The notes: a model not told the origin generated them from the letters alone. Shown: positions 10,952 to 21,972, counted from the first letter of the stretch. The stretch is DNA of 64,000 bases from Prorocentrum cordatum (GCA_963575745.1 CAUYUJ010022393.1:302501-366500), one strand, 5' to 3'. Made by a program: numbers and translations.

Positions 10952-11070
10952 AGTTCCTAAGATCAGTGTGTTTTCACTGTCGCAAAGCGAACGGATCATC
11001 ATCGTCGATGTCCCCGCCATCCCCGAATTGACACGCAAGCTGCACCAGTCGCACTTACTTTCCAGCCACG
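10952..11070 (+). repeat. Dispersed ~120-bp repeat, copy B
   Basis: Partner of the copy at 10365-10495. It shares AAGATCAGTG, CACTGTCGCAAAGCGAA, GTCCCCGCCATCCCC and the terminal TTTCCAGCCACG. Confidence 0.8.
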
Positions 11071-11885
11071 ACAGCCGCGCGGCAAGACTACAACAGGCCC
11101 GATACTATCAGTTTGTTCCGGAGGTTGCAATCGACCAACCGAGGCAGTAATAGCTACAAGACACATCAGAGCAGCCTGCCCAGCCAGACCGCATCCGCCT
11201 CACCGCCTGGTTAGAAATACCTTGAACGATATGCTATCTGCAGCAGTTCGGGCAGAAGAGTTCACGCGCCAAGGTCCCGCGGCGGCCGCCTACGAATCGG
11301 AAGACAAGTTCACAAACATCACGCCAGTCGGACTCCAGATATCTAAACCAGCATTCTCGAACAGCCGCTGAGCGGAGAGCACTCGATTGTCCCAGCCGCG
11401 CTGGTTCACCGATGATGAGCGACTGGGCATGCCCTCGCACCCGTGGCGCCCAAATTTGGTTTATGATTTGAGTGCCGCACTTTCTGTGCAAATCAAATCG
11501 CCACTCGGCATCAGATGGCAGAATTGTTCAACCTATTTCGGAGTCACCCATTTGCCTTCGACCTTATTCTTTGCAAGGTGAGATCGGGAATCGCCCCATC
11601 GAGAGTTCATGTTTGGTTGAATCTCATGTTGTATGAGGGCGCACCGTTGCCGTTGGTATGCAGGGCAGAAAAACCATCGCCCCTTGAAGAACTTCTTCGC
11701 GTGCAGCTCCCAGTCCTTCCCGGTGATTGGCCTGGGGCCTGGCGATCGCACCTGAGTAAACTTTGGATCATTCCTGTGGAGCGCGAGCGTAGATGGATCT
11801 CACCCCTCTGCGCCATACCAGCCTAATGGTGCCACCGTGCACATTTGCCACCCGCTCTCCGTATAATCAAAACTGATCCGTTTGT
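11071..11885. other. No gene identified
   Basis: Mixed sequence with only short open frames (up to 103 codons) and no motif I can name. No tandem structure seen. Confidence 0.6.
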
Positions 11886-11899
11886 TTAGGTCAGTCTTA

Positions 11900-12560
11900 T
11901 CAGCCTCGACATAGTGCCGCTTGGGACGATAGCCAGTGATTTCAATATCTCTGCTACGAAATACACGTTTTCACTAACGCGCTCTGGATTACCCGCGTCA
12001 TGCAACCAGATTCCTGATTTTCTGTTGCACTTCGACGGACGGTCCTTGGGCCCTCGCCGCCGTTTCGAGCCGGCGTTGCGCTTCGAGGAGCGCGATAATG
12101 AAGTTGTGACGAACCATCGGGCCCGCGCGGCAATGCGCTGCAAGTGGTCTGAAGAAGCACGGGCGCGCAGGAGACGCCTTCCTCGACCGGCAAGTCGGAG
12201 GCCGCTGCGCGCAGCGTTTTCCCAGCGATGTACCCGGCTTTTGGTCCCCAGTGCCAGGGTCTCCACATGTGGTAGCTCCGCGGCGAAGCCAAAGCTCCGC
12301 GGCGGTTGCATCAGTGCTGGGGCGGCCGAGCCCCGGGGCCCTGGAAAGAAGGCCGCGAGGAACCGCTGCTCTGCCCGAGGCCATAGCGACTGTGAGCGCT
12401 CCAGCTGCGCAGCGAAGCCAGCGAGCGGCAGGATGCGCGCGCGGTGCGCTGCCGGCGACGTCGGCAGGCCCCCGCCAACCTTGTTCCACGCCCATGCCCG
12501 GTCAAGCTTCTCCTGGAAAACTTCCCCCATGCGGAAGCAGCGCCGGCAGCGCCGACGCAG
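11900..12560 (-). pseudogene. Decayed LINE RT C-terminal fragment
   Basis: The minus-strand frame holds a stretch that resembles the thumb-to-C-terminal part of dinoflagellate LINE RT proteins: FAAQLERSQS, then FFPGPRGS, SFGFAAELPHVETLALGTK, RVHRWENAA and RASSDHLQRIAARARWF. The order and spacing are those of the region after the RT catalytic core. No catalytic motifs are present and the ends are ragged. The open part spans about 12635-11886, but only the central 200 residues look related. It could be an unrelated repeat-derived frame. Confidence 0.45.
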
Positions 12561-12665
12561 AGGTGCACGCTGCGCGCAGGACGCACAGGGCCTCCGTCGG
12601 CACCTACGCCGCCTTGATATTAGACGTCTGCGCATGGCAGGTGCCGCGACACATCCACAGCATAG

Positions 12666-13025
12666 TTCCCTACCTAGGCTCTGCCTAGAAGGGTTCTTAC
12701 TCTCTATCTTAAAGGGGCCGGGCAGTGGGCTTCGCCCCGGGCGGTTCCCCTAGGATCCGCCCCGCGGTTCCCCCAGTTACGTCCCCTTAGCTTAGCGTTG
12801 TTGATCTCATCTTAGCTTAGCCTTTTTAATCTTAGCTTAGCTTAGCTTCATCTTAGCTCAGGTTTATCTTAGCTTATCTTAATTACCTTCATCTTAGCTT
12901 CGCTGAGCTTTAGCATAGCAGAGCACATCATAGCATAGCATAGCGTAGCATAGCATAGCGCAGCACAGCATATCATAGCATAGCCCAGCATAGCATGGGT
13001 GTAATTCCCTACCTAGGCTCTGCCT
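12666..13025. repeat. 21-bp motif occurring twice (12666-12686 and 13005-13025)
   Basis: TTCCCTACCTAGGCTCTGCC plus one T occurs exactly at both positions, once before and once inside the TTAGC/AGCAT array. After the first copy, a GC-rich hairpin-like segment (GGGCAGTGGGCTTCGCCCC) follows near 12720. Confidence 0.8.
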
Positions 13026-13392
13026 GGAGGGTTAGCTTAGCTTAGCTTAGCACAGCGCAGCGCTGCATTAGCATATCATAGCATAGCATAGCACAACATA
13101 GCCACGCATAGCACAGCATAGCATAGTGCAGCGTAACATCGTATATCATATCACAGTATATCATAGCATAGCATATCATATCGCAACTTAGTATAGCATA
13201 GCATAGCATAGCATAGCTTAACATAGCACAGCGCATCATGACATATCATAGCTTATCATATAATAGCATATCATATCATATCATATCATATCATAACGCA
13301 GCATCGCATCTCATAGCATAGCATAGCAGAGCATAACATAGCATAGCGCAGCATATCATGCCATATCATAGCATAGCATAGCATAGCAACTA
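12780..13392. repeat. Degenerate pentanucleotide array (TTAGC to ATAGC)
   Basis: Runs of CTTAGC at 12785-12900 grade into CATAGCATAGCA from about 12910 to 13390, with A/T/C substitutions. No gene. Confidence 0.9.
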
Positions 13393-13689
13393 ATGCTGCT
13401 TTCCTAGGGGCTCCGACTTCTAGGTAGGGTCGCACTGGGATAATTATGTTCATGATTGAAAGTAGGTCTAATATGGCTTGAAGACAGCCCAAGAGGGCTT
13501 CAAGACGGCCGAGATGCTTTCACAAGGAGCCCCGCGAGGCACTCAGGAGGCGAAGCAATGTTTTCCCAACCCTCCTTGGTATTCGTTTTGAAAAGAGCAC
13601 TGCGGTCTCCTGTCCTCCTTGTCCCCCTCCTCCTCCCGCCTCCCGTCTCCCGCTCCCTTCTTGTCTCTTCTTGCTTTGCGCGAACCTGG

Positions 13690-14872
13690 CCATCCCCGGG
13701 GGCTGCGATCTGCGACAATGTCGCCACTTTCGAGGGCTGCGGGTGGGTCCTGCGGAGTGAGGCACCGCGGGGATCTGAGCGGGACCTCGCCGTCCCGGGG
13801 GGTCCTGCGGAGTGAGGCGCCGCGGTGATCTCAGCGGGACCTCGCCGTCCCTGGGGGGTTACGATCTGCGACGCTGTCGCCACTTTCGACTGCTGCTGGT
13901 GGGTCCTGCGGAGTGAGGCACCGCGGGGATCTGAGCGGGACCTCACCGTCCTTGGGGGGCCGCGATCTGCGACGCTGTCGCCGCTTTCGAGGGCTGCTGG
14001 TGGGTCCTGCGGAGTGAGGCACCGCGGGGATCTGAGCGGGACCTCGCCGTCCCTGGGGGGCTTCGATCTGCGACAATGTCGCCACTTTCGACTGCTGCTG
14101 GTGGGTCCTGCGGAGTGAGGCACCACGGGGATCTGAGCGAGACCTCGCCGTCCCTGGGGGGCTGCGATCTGCGACGCTGTCGCCCCTTTCGAGGGCTGCT
14201 GATGGGTCATGCGGAGTGAGGCACCGCTGGGATCCGCGCGGGACCTCGCCGTCCTTGGGGGGCTGCGATCTGCGACATTGTCGCCACTTTCGAGGGCTGC
14301 TGGTGGGTCCTGCGGAGTGAGGCACCGCGGGGATCTCAGCGGGACCTCGCTGTCCCTGGGGGGCTGCGATCTGCGATACAGTTTCGAGGGCTGCTGGTGG
14401 GTCCTGCGGAATGAGGCGCCAAGGGAATCTGAGCGGGACCTCGCCGTCCTTGGGGGGCTGCGATCTGCGACATTGTCACCTTTTTCAAGGATTGTTGGTG
14501 GGTCTTGGGGAGTGAGGCACCGCGGGGATCCGAGCTGGACCTCGCCGTCCCAGGGGGGCTGCGATCTGCGACGCTGTCGCCACTTTCGAGGGCTGCTGGT
14601 GGGTCCTGCGGAGTGAGGCACCGCGGGTATCTGAGCGGGACCTCGCCGTCCCTGGGGGGCTGCGATCTGCGACGCTGTCGCCACTTTCGAGGGCTGCTGG
14701 TGGGTCCTGCGGAGTGAGGCACCGCGGTGATCCGAGCGGGACCTCGCCGTCCCTGGGGGGCTGCGATCTGTGACACCGTCGCCACTTTCGAGGGCTGCTG
14801 GTGGGTCTTGCGGAGTGAGGCAGCTACGGGTGGATCTGAGCGGGACCTCGCCGTCCTTGGGGGGGCTCTGGA
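13690..14872 (+). repeat. 101-bp tandem array 1 (subfamily A), about 12 units
   Basis: Each unit contains GGGCTGCGATCTGCGAC, CGCCACTTTCGAGGGCTGCT, GGAGTGAGGCACCGCGG and GATCTGAGCGGGACCTCGCC. Because 101 is not a multiple of 3, a frame that avoids stops in one unit passes through all three phases. All three minus-strand phases are largely open here, giving a 512-codon frame (15038-13500) that I regard as non-coding. Confidence 0.95.
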
Positions 14873-14989
14873 GAGCTGCTGTGGCATGCGTTAGGCGCAC
14901 CGGACGCATGGCACAGCCAACGGGGGCGATCTGTGAAACAGACCATCTGCGGGGCGATGGCCATAACGTTGTGCCTACACGTACCCCGC

Positions 14990-15218
14990 GGGGGCTCTCA
15001 AGAGTTGTTGTGCTATACGTTGGGTGCAACGGGCGCATGGCACAGCCAGCGGGGGTGATTTGTTATTGCGTAGCCCTTAGATCTTGATCGGGGGCCTGCG
15101 AGCCTTCCGATTGCTGCTCGCAAAATCACATGCGTCCATGTTACGTCATCGCCCCCGTTGTAGCAATCCCGATGTACTTATGCCCCGCAGTGCGCAAGGG
15201 TTGGGTACGTCGCCAGGG
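14990..15218 (+). repeat. 229-bp constant right flank, copy 1
   Basis: Begins GGGGGCTCTCAAGAG and ends CGCCAGGG. It aligns to 17130-17358 with no length change and few substitutions. A partial, more diverged version lies just before it at about 14865-14935. Confidence 0.9.
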
Positions 15219-15394
15219 TAATTGTCGCAACCCTCCTTGGTTGGGTATTCGTTTTGAATAGAGTGCTGCGTTCTCCAGTCGTTCTCCTCCTCCTCCTCCT
15301 CCTCCTCCTTCTCCTTCTCCTCCTCCTCCCGCCTCCTCCTCCCGCCTCCGTCCTGCCTCTCGTCTCCCTCTCCTCTTGCTCTGTGCGGACCTCG

Positions 15395-17130
15395 CCATCC
15401 CTGGGGGGCTGCGATCCGCGAAACTGTCGCCACTTTCGACTGCTGCTGGTGGGTCCTGCGGAGTGAGGCACCGCGGGGATCTGAGCGGGACCTCACCGTC
15501 CTTGGGGGGCCGCGATCTGCGACGCTGTCGCCGCTTTCGAGGGCTGCTGGTGGGTCCTGCGGAGTGAGGCACCGCGGGGATCTGAGCGGGACCTCGCCGT
15601 CCCTCGGGGGCTGCGATCTGCGACTGCGCCGTCACTTTGGAGGGCTGCTGGTGGGTCCTGCGGAGTGAGGCACCGCGGGGATCTCAGCGGGACCTCGCTG
15701 TCCCTGGGGGGCTGCGATCTGCGACGCTGTCGCCACTTTCGGGGGCTGCTGGTGGGTCCTGTGGAGTAAGGCACCGCGGGGATCTGAGCGGGACCTCGCC
15801 GTCCCTGGGGGGCTGCGATCTGCGACGCTGTCGCCACTTTCGAGGGCTGCTGGTAGTTCCTGCGGATTGAGGCGTCGCGGGGATCTGAGCAGGACCTCGC
15901 CGTCCTTGGGGAGCTGCGATCTGCGACACGATCGCCACTTTCGAGATCTGTTGGTGGGTCGGTCCTGCGGAGTGAGGCACCGCGGGGATCTGAGCGGGAC
16001 CTCGCCGTCGCTGGGGGGCTGCGCTCTGCGACGCTGTCGCCACTTTCGAGTGCTGCTGGTGGGTCCTGCGGAGTTAGGCACCGCGGGGATCCGCGCGGGA
16101 CCTCGCCGTCCCTGGAGGGCTGCGATATGCGACGCTGTCGCCACTTTCGAGGGCTGCTGGTGGGTCCTGCGGAGTGAGGCACCGCGGGAATCTGAGCGGG
16201 ACCTCGCCGTCCCTGGGGGGCTGCGCTCTGCGACGCTGTCGCCACTTTCGAGGGCTGCTGGTGGGTCCTGCGGAGTGAGGCACCGCAGGGATCCGAGCGA
16301 AACCTCGCCGTCCCTGGGGGGCTGCGATCTGCGACGCTGTCGCCACTTTCGAGGGCTGCTGGCGGGTCCTGCGGAGTTGGGGCACCGCGGCTGAGCGGGA
16401 CCTCGCCGTCCTTGGGGGGCTGCGATCTGCGACGCTGTTGCCACTTTCGAGGGCTGCCCGTGGGTCCTGCGGAGTGAGGCACCGCGGGGATCCGCGCGGG
16501 ACCTCGCCGTCCCTGGGGGGCTGCAATCTGCGACGCTGTCGCTCCTTTGGAGGGCTGCTGGTGGGTCCTGCTGAGTGAGGCACCGGTGGGATCTGAGCGG
16601 GACCTCGCCGTCCCCGGGGGGCTGCGATCTGCGACGCTGTCGCCACTTTCGAGGGCTGCTGGTGGGTCCTGCGGAGTGAGGCGCCGCGGGGATCTGAGCG
16701 GGACCTCGCCGTCCCTGGGGGGCTGCGCTCTGCGACGCTGTCGCCCCTTTCGAGGGCTGCTGGTGGGTCATGCGGAGTGAGGCACCGCGGGGGTCTGAGC
16801 GGGACCTCGCCGTCGCTGGGGGGCTGTGATCTGCGACGCTGTCGCCACTTTTGAGGGCCGCTGGCGGGGCCTGCGGAGTGAGGCACCGCGGGGAGTTGAG
16901 CGGGACCTCGCCGTCCCTGGGGGGCTGCGGGCTGCGATCTGCGACACAATCGCCACTTTCGAGGGCTGCCGGTGGGTCCTGCGGAGTGAAGCACCGCGGG
17001 GATCTGAATGGGACCTCGCCGTCCTTGGGGGGCTGCGATCTGCGACGCTGCTGCCACTTTCAAGGGCTGCCGGTGGGTCCTGCGGAGTGAGGCACCGCGG
17101 GGATCTGACCGAGACCTCGCCGTCCCTGGG
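15395..17130 (+). repeat. 101-bp tandem array 2 (subfamily A), about 17 units
   Basis: Same unit and subfamily as array 1 (GATCTGAGCGGGACC form). Units differ by scattered single-base changes. Overlapping minus-strand open frames of 329 to 379 codons arise from the repeat. Confidence 0.95.
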
Positions 17131-17358
17131 GGGGCTCTCAAGAGCTGCTGTGGGATGCGTTGGGTGCAACGGGCGCATGGCACAGCCAACGGGGGTGATT
17201 TGTTATTGCGTAGCCCTTAGATCTTGATCGGGGGCCTGCGAGCCTTCCGATTACTGCTCGCAAAATCTCACGCGTCCATGTTACGTCATCGCCCCCGTTG
17301 TAGCGATCCTGATGTATTTACGCCCAGCATTGCGCAAGGGTTGGGAACGTCGCCAGGG
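17130..17358 (+). repeat. 229-bp constant right flank, copy 2
   Basis: Matches 14990-15218 over its full length with identical spacing. Ends TTGGGAACGTCGCCAGGG. Confidence 0.9.
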
Positions 17359-17629
17359 ATATATATAATATCCGATGGTTTTTGAAGGTTGTTCGTGGCC
17401 TCGCTGCTTCGTGCCTCTGGCGGTCCAAGATCGGGTGCAGCCAGGGCCCCGGGTAAGGGGGCCCAGTTCGTGGCTGGGCCCCGGAGCCCCTAAATAGGCC
17501 AGAATCACTAGACCAGGTCTGCCGTGGCTGGTGTTTTTTCGGGTGACGGCAGTTCCGGTTAGTGGAGCGGGGCGGGGGTGGCGCCCCCCCAGTACATATC
17601 AGTATATCAAGCCCACTAAACCCAGTCCT

Positions 17630-17950
17630 GCCCGCGAGGCCCCAGAAAACAGCCCAACGCGGCCCAAGAGGCATCCAAAGAGGGCGCCACGACGGCGCGC
17701 GAGAGCCCCGAGACGGCCCAGAAGCGCCCCGAGACGGCCCACGAGGCGCCCAGGATCGCCCAAGAGGGCCCCAAGACAGCCCAAAGAGGGGTCCAAGGGG
17801 GGAACGTGAACCGACGATTCGAGCCTTCTGCCCCAAGAGGCTTCCAGGAGGCCCCAAGAGGCCCCCAACCCCACGAGGCCACAAAAGAGGCCCAAAAAGG
17901 AGCCCCAAGAGCACCCCGAACGGCTCCCAAGAGGCGCCCCAAACATACTG
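17630..17950. repeat. Degenerate CCAAGAGGCCC repeat region
   Basis: Same texture as 9465-10170, with units such as GGCCCAAGAGGC and CCCCGAGACGGCCC. The preceding 17372-17630 is mixed sequence without a recognisable gene. Confidence 0.8.
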
Positions 17951-18500
17951 GCACATAGCAAAGGACGTCCTAGCCTATCGTGGCATCGCAGCGCTGCATG
18001 ACATGACATGGCACGTCGCAGCGCGACAGAGGTAACCGTGCCAGCACATATTACAAAATGAGTCAGCATGCAGTACAAATGTATTACACAGCAGTGTCTA
18101 GCTGAGCCTAGCACTGCACGTCACGACGTAAAATTGCCTAACATGGCAATACATATCATGACACATCGTGGCGTAGTAGGACATTCCATTTCACATAACT
18201 TAATCGAAGAGCATCGTACTGCTCTGCGCAACAGTAAACATAACCCATGCACATATCGCACCCCCGTTGTTGCTCTTACTGTCGTCCTGTTTATTCTTAA
18301 CTTAGCAGCTCATAGCATGGCGCATCATTGCATTGACTTGCATTGCATAGCACGGTATGCCGTGTCTGTGCGTACCTTGAAACGCGGTCGCATTGCTCCT
18401 CATAGGAAGCATCGCATTGTATGGCTCTGCATATTGTCACATATAGCAGCATAGCATTTCGCAGCACAGCGTGGCATGGCATGCGATGCGCACTGTAGAG
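17951..18500. other. No gene; scattered GCATAG/ACATGGCA words
   Basis: Weakly repetitive sequence with many CATAGC, TGGCAT and CATTGC words, like a decayed version of the array at 12780-13392. No long convincing frame. Confidence 0.6.
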
Positions 18501-18635
18501 TATCGGAGGTGAGGGGGTGAGATCGAAGTGGAACGGAGAGCCCCCCTACTGGGAAATCGATTTCGGTTTCGTGTTCGTGCGTGCCGCGCGTGCGGGCGAG
18601 GCGAAGCTGCGTGGGCGGGCGAGAGGAAAGTCTCC

Positions 18636-18809
18636 TGTGGCTGAGGCGCGGCCGGACCAAATGATTCTCCACCGGGCGGCCGGTGGCGCGCGGTGTCCCG
18701 CCGGTGTCCCGGTGGTGTCCTCTGTGGCTGAGGCGCGGCCGGACCAAATGATTCTCCACCGGGCGGCCGGTGGCGCGCGGTGTCCCGCCGGTGTCCCGCC
18801 GGTGTCCCG
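18636..18809 (+). repeat. 87-bp tandem duplication
   Basis: TGTGGCTGAGGCGCGGCCGG and the following ~66 bases recur 87 bp downstream (start 18723), nearly identical. A GGTGTCCCGCC mini-run extends the second copy. Confidence 0.9.
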
Positions 18810-18828
18810 TCGGTGTCCCGTCGGTGTC

Positions 18829-18859
18829 CCGATGATGATGATGATGATGATGATGATGT

Positions 18860-18890
<31 letters not shown>

Positions 18891-19382
18891 GATGGTGATG
18901 ATGATATCGATCGTGAGACCGAATGTGATATCGATAGTGAGACCGAATGTGAGATCGATTGTGAGATCGATTGTGGTATCGATAGTGAGATCGATAGTGA
19001 GACCGAAAGTGAGATTGATTGTGAGATCGATAGTGATATCGATGGTGAGATCGATGTGAGATCGATTGTGATATCGATAATGAGATCGATAGTGATACCG
19101 ATGGTGAGATCGATTGTGAGATCGATAGTGAGACCGAATGTGAGATCGATTGTGAGATCGATCGTGAGATCGATAGTGAGATCGATAGTGAGACCGAATG
19201 TGAGATCGATTGTGAGATCGATAGTGATATCGATAGTGATATCGATAGTGAGACCGAATGTGAGGTCGATAGTGAAATCGATAGTGAGACCGAATGGGAG
19301 ATCGATAGTGAGATCGAGAGTGAGACCTAATGTGAGATCGATAGTGAGATCGATAGTGATATCGAGAGTGAGATCGATCGAG
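18829..19382 (+). repeat. (GAT)n leading into a 12-bp GATCGATAGTGA minisatellite
   Basis: GAT triplets at 18829-18905 pass into about 480 bp built from 12-bp words GAGATCGATAGT, GATATCGATAGT and GAGACCGAATGT. These words are multiples of 3, so one plus-strand frame (18780-19661) stays open and would encode an acidic Asp/Ile/Glu repeat. No evidence that it is a gene. Confidence 0.95.
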
Positions 19383-19681
19383 TGCGACGTTGGCCCCTCC
19401 CCCCTCGCCTCCTTATCACCCGAAGGGTGGTCGTATAGGTATCATACTACTGCACTGCATCGGCATAGTGGCATTGCGCTGTATTGCGCAGCACATTGTA
19501 CCATGGCATTTCATATCATAGTGCAACATGGCGCTGTAGCGCTGCATTTGTCCTGGTCCATAGCTTGGCGACATATCGCCGGTGGGAGGACGCATGTCAT
19601 GTTGACTTCATTATTCATGACCGACTTGTTGACTCGACGCGGTCAGCACTCGACCAGCTAGAACTTCAGCGCGCGCGACGG

Positions 19682-19715
<34 letters not shown>

Positions 19716-19800
19716 CTATTTTTATTATCTCACATCAGGAGATCCCCGGGGATGGGCGGCACCCCCCCCAAAAAAAAAAAAAAACAAAAAAAAAAAACTG
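19682..19800. repeat. (TA)n and poly-A tract
   Basis: About 30 bases of TA at 19683-19713 and a C-run then A-runs at 19762-19797. Read on the minus strand, poly-T then TA follow the right end of composite element copy 3. Confidence 0.95.
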
Positions 19801-20104
19801 CGACGTACCCAGCCCACGCGCATCAAATGGCAAGAGGAGCGTGCCAACATGAGGAGGAACAACGACAGTGTAGACGCGGCGATTTGCTGCGCAAGCTACA
19901 TGGGATGCGCATGCGCTGCGCGACTCACAGGACGACGATCGAAAGAACGAGGATTGAGGCCCCAGGATCGAAGAAGAACGGGCACGGGAACGAGGGGTAG
20001 GAGAGGGATGGAATGGGGGGCAGGGGGGGGGCGAAAGGCCATCGCGGAAGCAGCAGCATGCATGGAGAAGGTGAGGCGGGGAATAGGACGACGATGAAAG
20101 TGGC

Positions 20105-20620
20105 GGGAGGAGACGGAAGACTGCCGCGTTTTTCAAGTGCGAGCTAAACCCGCAGCGCTGCCTGCGCCATGTCGTCGCAGAGTTCCACATGATAAAACTT
20201 GTTTAGAGTGCAAGGAACGAGCGAGGCGTAGCTCGCCCGCTAGCTTCTCCGCCTCCTTCCCGCACATTTCAGCGCGGGAGCTGAACGCTCGCAGGCGCGC
20301 CGCCAGGTCTGCGGGCGGCCCGCGGGAAAGAAACTCAAGGCCGGGGTCGCGTATCATCAATCGGTTGTCCATCGTCCAAAGTTGCACTGGCGACGTACTG
20401 GTTGAACGCGGAGCGAGCAGCATCACGCGCGTGCCTGAACGCCACGCAGGTACAGTGCACGCGCGATTGGGACTTCAGGTCGATCGCGCGCGTCTCCACC
20501 AGGCTTGGCAACACCACGCGACTGAGGATCTCACTGCGGTCTGCCATGCTGCTGTCCGCGAATGCAATGCGCTGCCTGCAAGTAAGGCGGCGGCGTCCAC
20601 TTGTCTCAGAAGATGTTCCC
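20105..20620. other. Body of copy 3, no gene identified
   Basis: GC-rich mixed sequence with open frames up to about 97 codons on the minus strand but no recognisable domain. Confidence 0.55.
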
Positions 20621-20621
20621 G

Positions 20622-21580
20622 CGGGCCACCCCAGCCGCCCTCGAAAGCGGCGACAGTTTCGCAGATCGCAGCCCCCCAGGGATGGCGAGGTCTAATCTGA
20701 GTCCCCGTAGGGCGCCACTCCGCTGGCCACCCCAGCAGTCCTCGAAAGTGGCAGCAGTTTCACAGATCGCAGCCCCCCAGGGATGGCGAGGTCTAATCTG
20801 AGTCCCCGCGGGGCGTCACTCCGCCGGCCACCCCAGCAGCCCTCGACAGTGACGACAGTCTCGCAGATCGACGCCCCCCAGGGATGGCGAGGTCTAATCT
20901 GGGTCCCCGTAGGGCGTCGCTCCGCTGGGCCCCCCAGCAGCCCTCGAAAGTGGCGGCAGTTTCACAGATCGCAGCCCCCCAGGGATGGCGAGGTCTAATC
21001 TGGGTCCCCGTAGGGCGTCACTCCGCTGGGCCCCCTAGCAGCCCTCGAAAGTGGCGACAGTTTCGCAGATCGCAGCCCCCCAGAGATGGCGAGGTCTAAT
21101 CTGAGTCCCCGTAGGGCGTCACTCCGCTGGGCCCCCCAGCAGCTCTCGAAAGTGGCGATAGTTTCACAGATCGCAGCCCCCCAGGGATGGCGAGGTTTAA
21201 TCTGAGTCCCCGTAGGGCGTCACTGCGCTGGCCACCCCAGCAGCCCTCGAAAGTGGCGACAGTTTCACAAATCGCAGCCCCCCAGGGATGGCGAGGTCTA
21301 ATCTGAGTCCACGTAGGGCGTCACTCCGTTGGCCACCCCAGCAGCCCTCGAAAGCGGCGACAGTTTCGCAGATCGCAGCCCCCCAGGGGCGGCGAGGTCT
21401 AATCTGAGTCCCCGTAGGGCCTCACTCCGCTGGCCACCCCAGCAGTCATCGAAAGTGGCAACAGTTTCACAGATCGCAGCCCCCCAGGGATGGCGAGGTC
21501 TAATCTGAGTCCCCGTAGGGCGTCACTGCGCTGGCCACCCCAGCAGCCCTCGAAAGTGGCGACAGTTTCACAGATCGCAG
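20622..21580 (-). repeat. 101-bp tandem array 3 (subfamily B), about 9-10 units
   Basis: On the minus strand each unit reads GACTCAGATTAGACCTCGCC, CTGGGGGGCTGCGATCTG, then CACTTTCGAGGGCTGCTGG. Subfamily B differs from A in GATTCAGATTAGACC replacing GATCTGAGCGGGACC. This array has a local variant with GCCCTACGGGGA. Confidence 0.95.
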
Positions 21581-21616
21581 CGCCCCAGAGAGACGAAGAG
21601 AGGAGGAGGAGGCGGG

Positions 21617-21660
21617 AAGGAAGGAAGGAAGGAAGGAAGGAAGGAAGGAAGGAAGGAAGG
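21617..21660. repeat. (GGAA)n microsatellite
   Basis: About ten GGAA units. It is the local form of the purine/pyrimidine tract that separates the flank from the array in every composite element. Confidence 0.95.
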
Positions 21661-21828
21661 GGGAGACCGCAGTGCTCTATTCAAAACGAGTACCCAACGC
21701 AGGAGGGTTGGGAAACATCGAAATTAACGCCCCCGCAGCCAAGGGGGGGCGGCTCGGGCACCCCGGAATGCAGCACTATCGACCACAATGGAAGCCATTC
21801 AATTTAATCTGCGTTGCTTGCACCTCAG

Positions 21829-21832
21829 ATAC

Positions 21833-21911
<79 letters not shown>

Positions 21912-21972
21912 CTGGTGGCCGTAGTCGTCGTAATCATCGTCGTCGCCCTCGTCGTCGTCGTCGTCCTAGTCG
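21829..21972. repeat. (CGT/CGC)n microsatellite
   Basis: CGC triplets at 21840-21870 inside CGT triplets to about 21972. Confidence 0.95.

Larger units (their letters stand above)
13567..15218 (+). mobile_element. Composite 101-bp-array element, copy 1
   Basis: Left flank CAACCCTCC, then ATTCGTTTTGAAAAGAGCAC and TGCGGTCTCC, a pyrimidine tract (13605-13680), a 101-bp tandem array (13690-14872), a transition segment and a constant 229-bp right flank (14990-15218) that ends GGGTTGGGTACGTCGCCAGG. The same order recurs four more times in the window. No transposase or RT is inside, so any movement would need factors supplied elsewhere. That it is mobile is inferred from the recurrence of the whole composite in both orientations. 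Confidence 0.6.
15227..17358 (+). mobile_element. Composite 101-bp-array element, copy 2
   Basis: Starts 9 bases after the end of copy 1, so the two are head-to-tail. It has the left flank GCAACCCTCC with ATTCGTTTTGAATAGAG, a CTCCTC/CCTTCT pyrimidine tract (15285-15375), a 101-bp array of about 17 units and the 229-bp right flank, followed by a short TA run (17359-17371). No coding capacity recognised. Confidence 0.6.
19800..21715 (-). mobile_element. Composite 101-bp-array element, copy 3 (inverted)
   Basis: On the minus strand: left flank with AACCCTCC and CGTTTTGAATAGAGCACTGC (21715-21670), a CTTCC pyrimidine tract (21660-21590), a 101-bp array (21580-20622), a body, and a right end GGGCTGGGTACGTCGCAG (19823-19799 region). 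Its body at about 20060-19890 aligns with 34050-34214 of copy 5: both share CTACATGGGATGCGC, GACTCACAG and CGGGAACGAGGG in the same order. This shared order beyond the array is the best evidence that the composite is a unit. Confidence 0.6.

Noticed and set aside
13500-15038. 512-codon minus-strand frame as a repetitive protein gene
   Set aside because: It follows from a stop-free 101-bp unit. Overlapping frames exist in all phases, and it crosses the array boundary without any change in character.
13690-17130. CRISPR array
   Set aside because: The units are contiguous near-identical 101-mers without short repeats separating unique spacers, and no cas genes are present.
18780-19661. Acidic 293-codon protein gene
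   Set aside because: It is explained by GAT triplets and 12-bp words (multiples of 3). Kept only as a curiosity in the findings.
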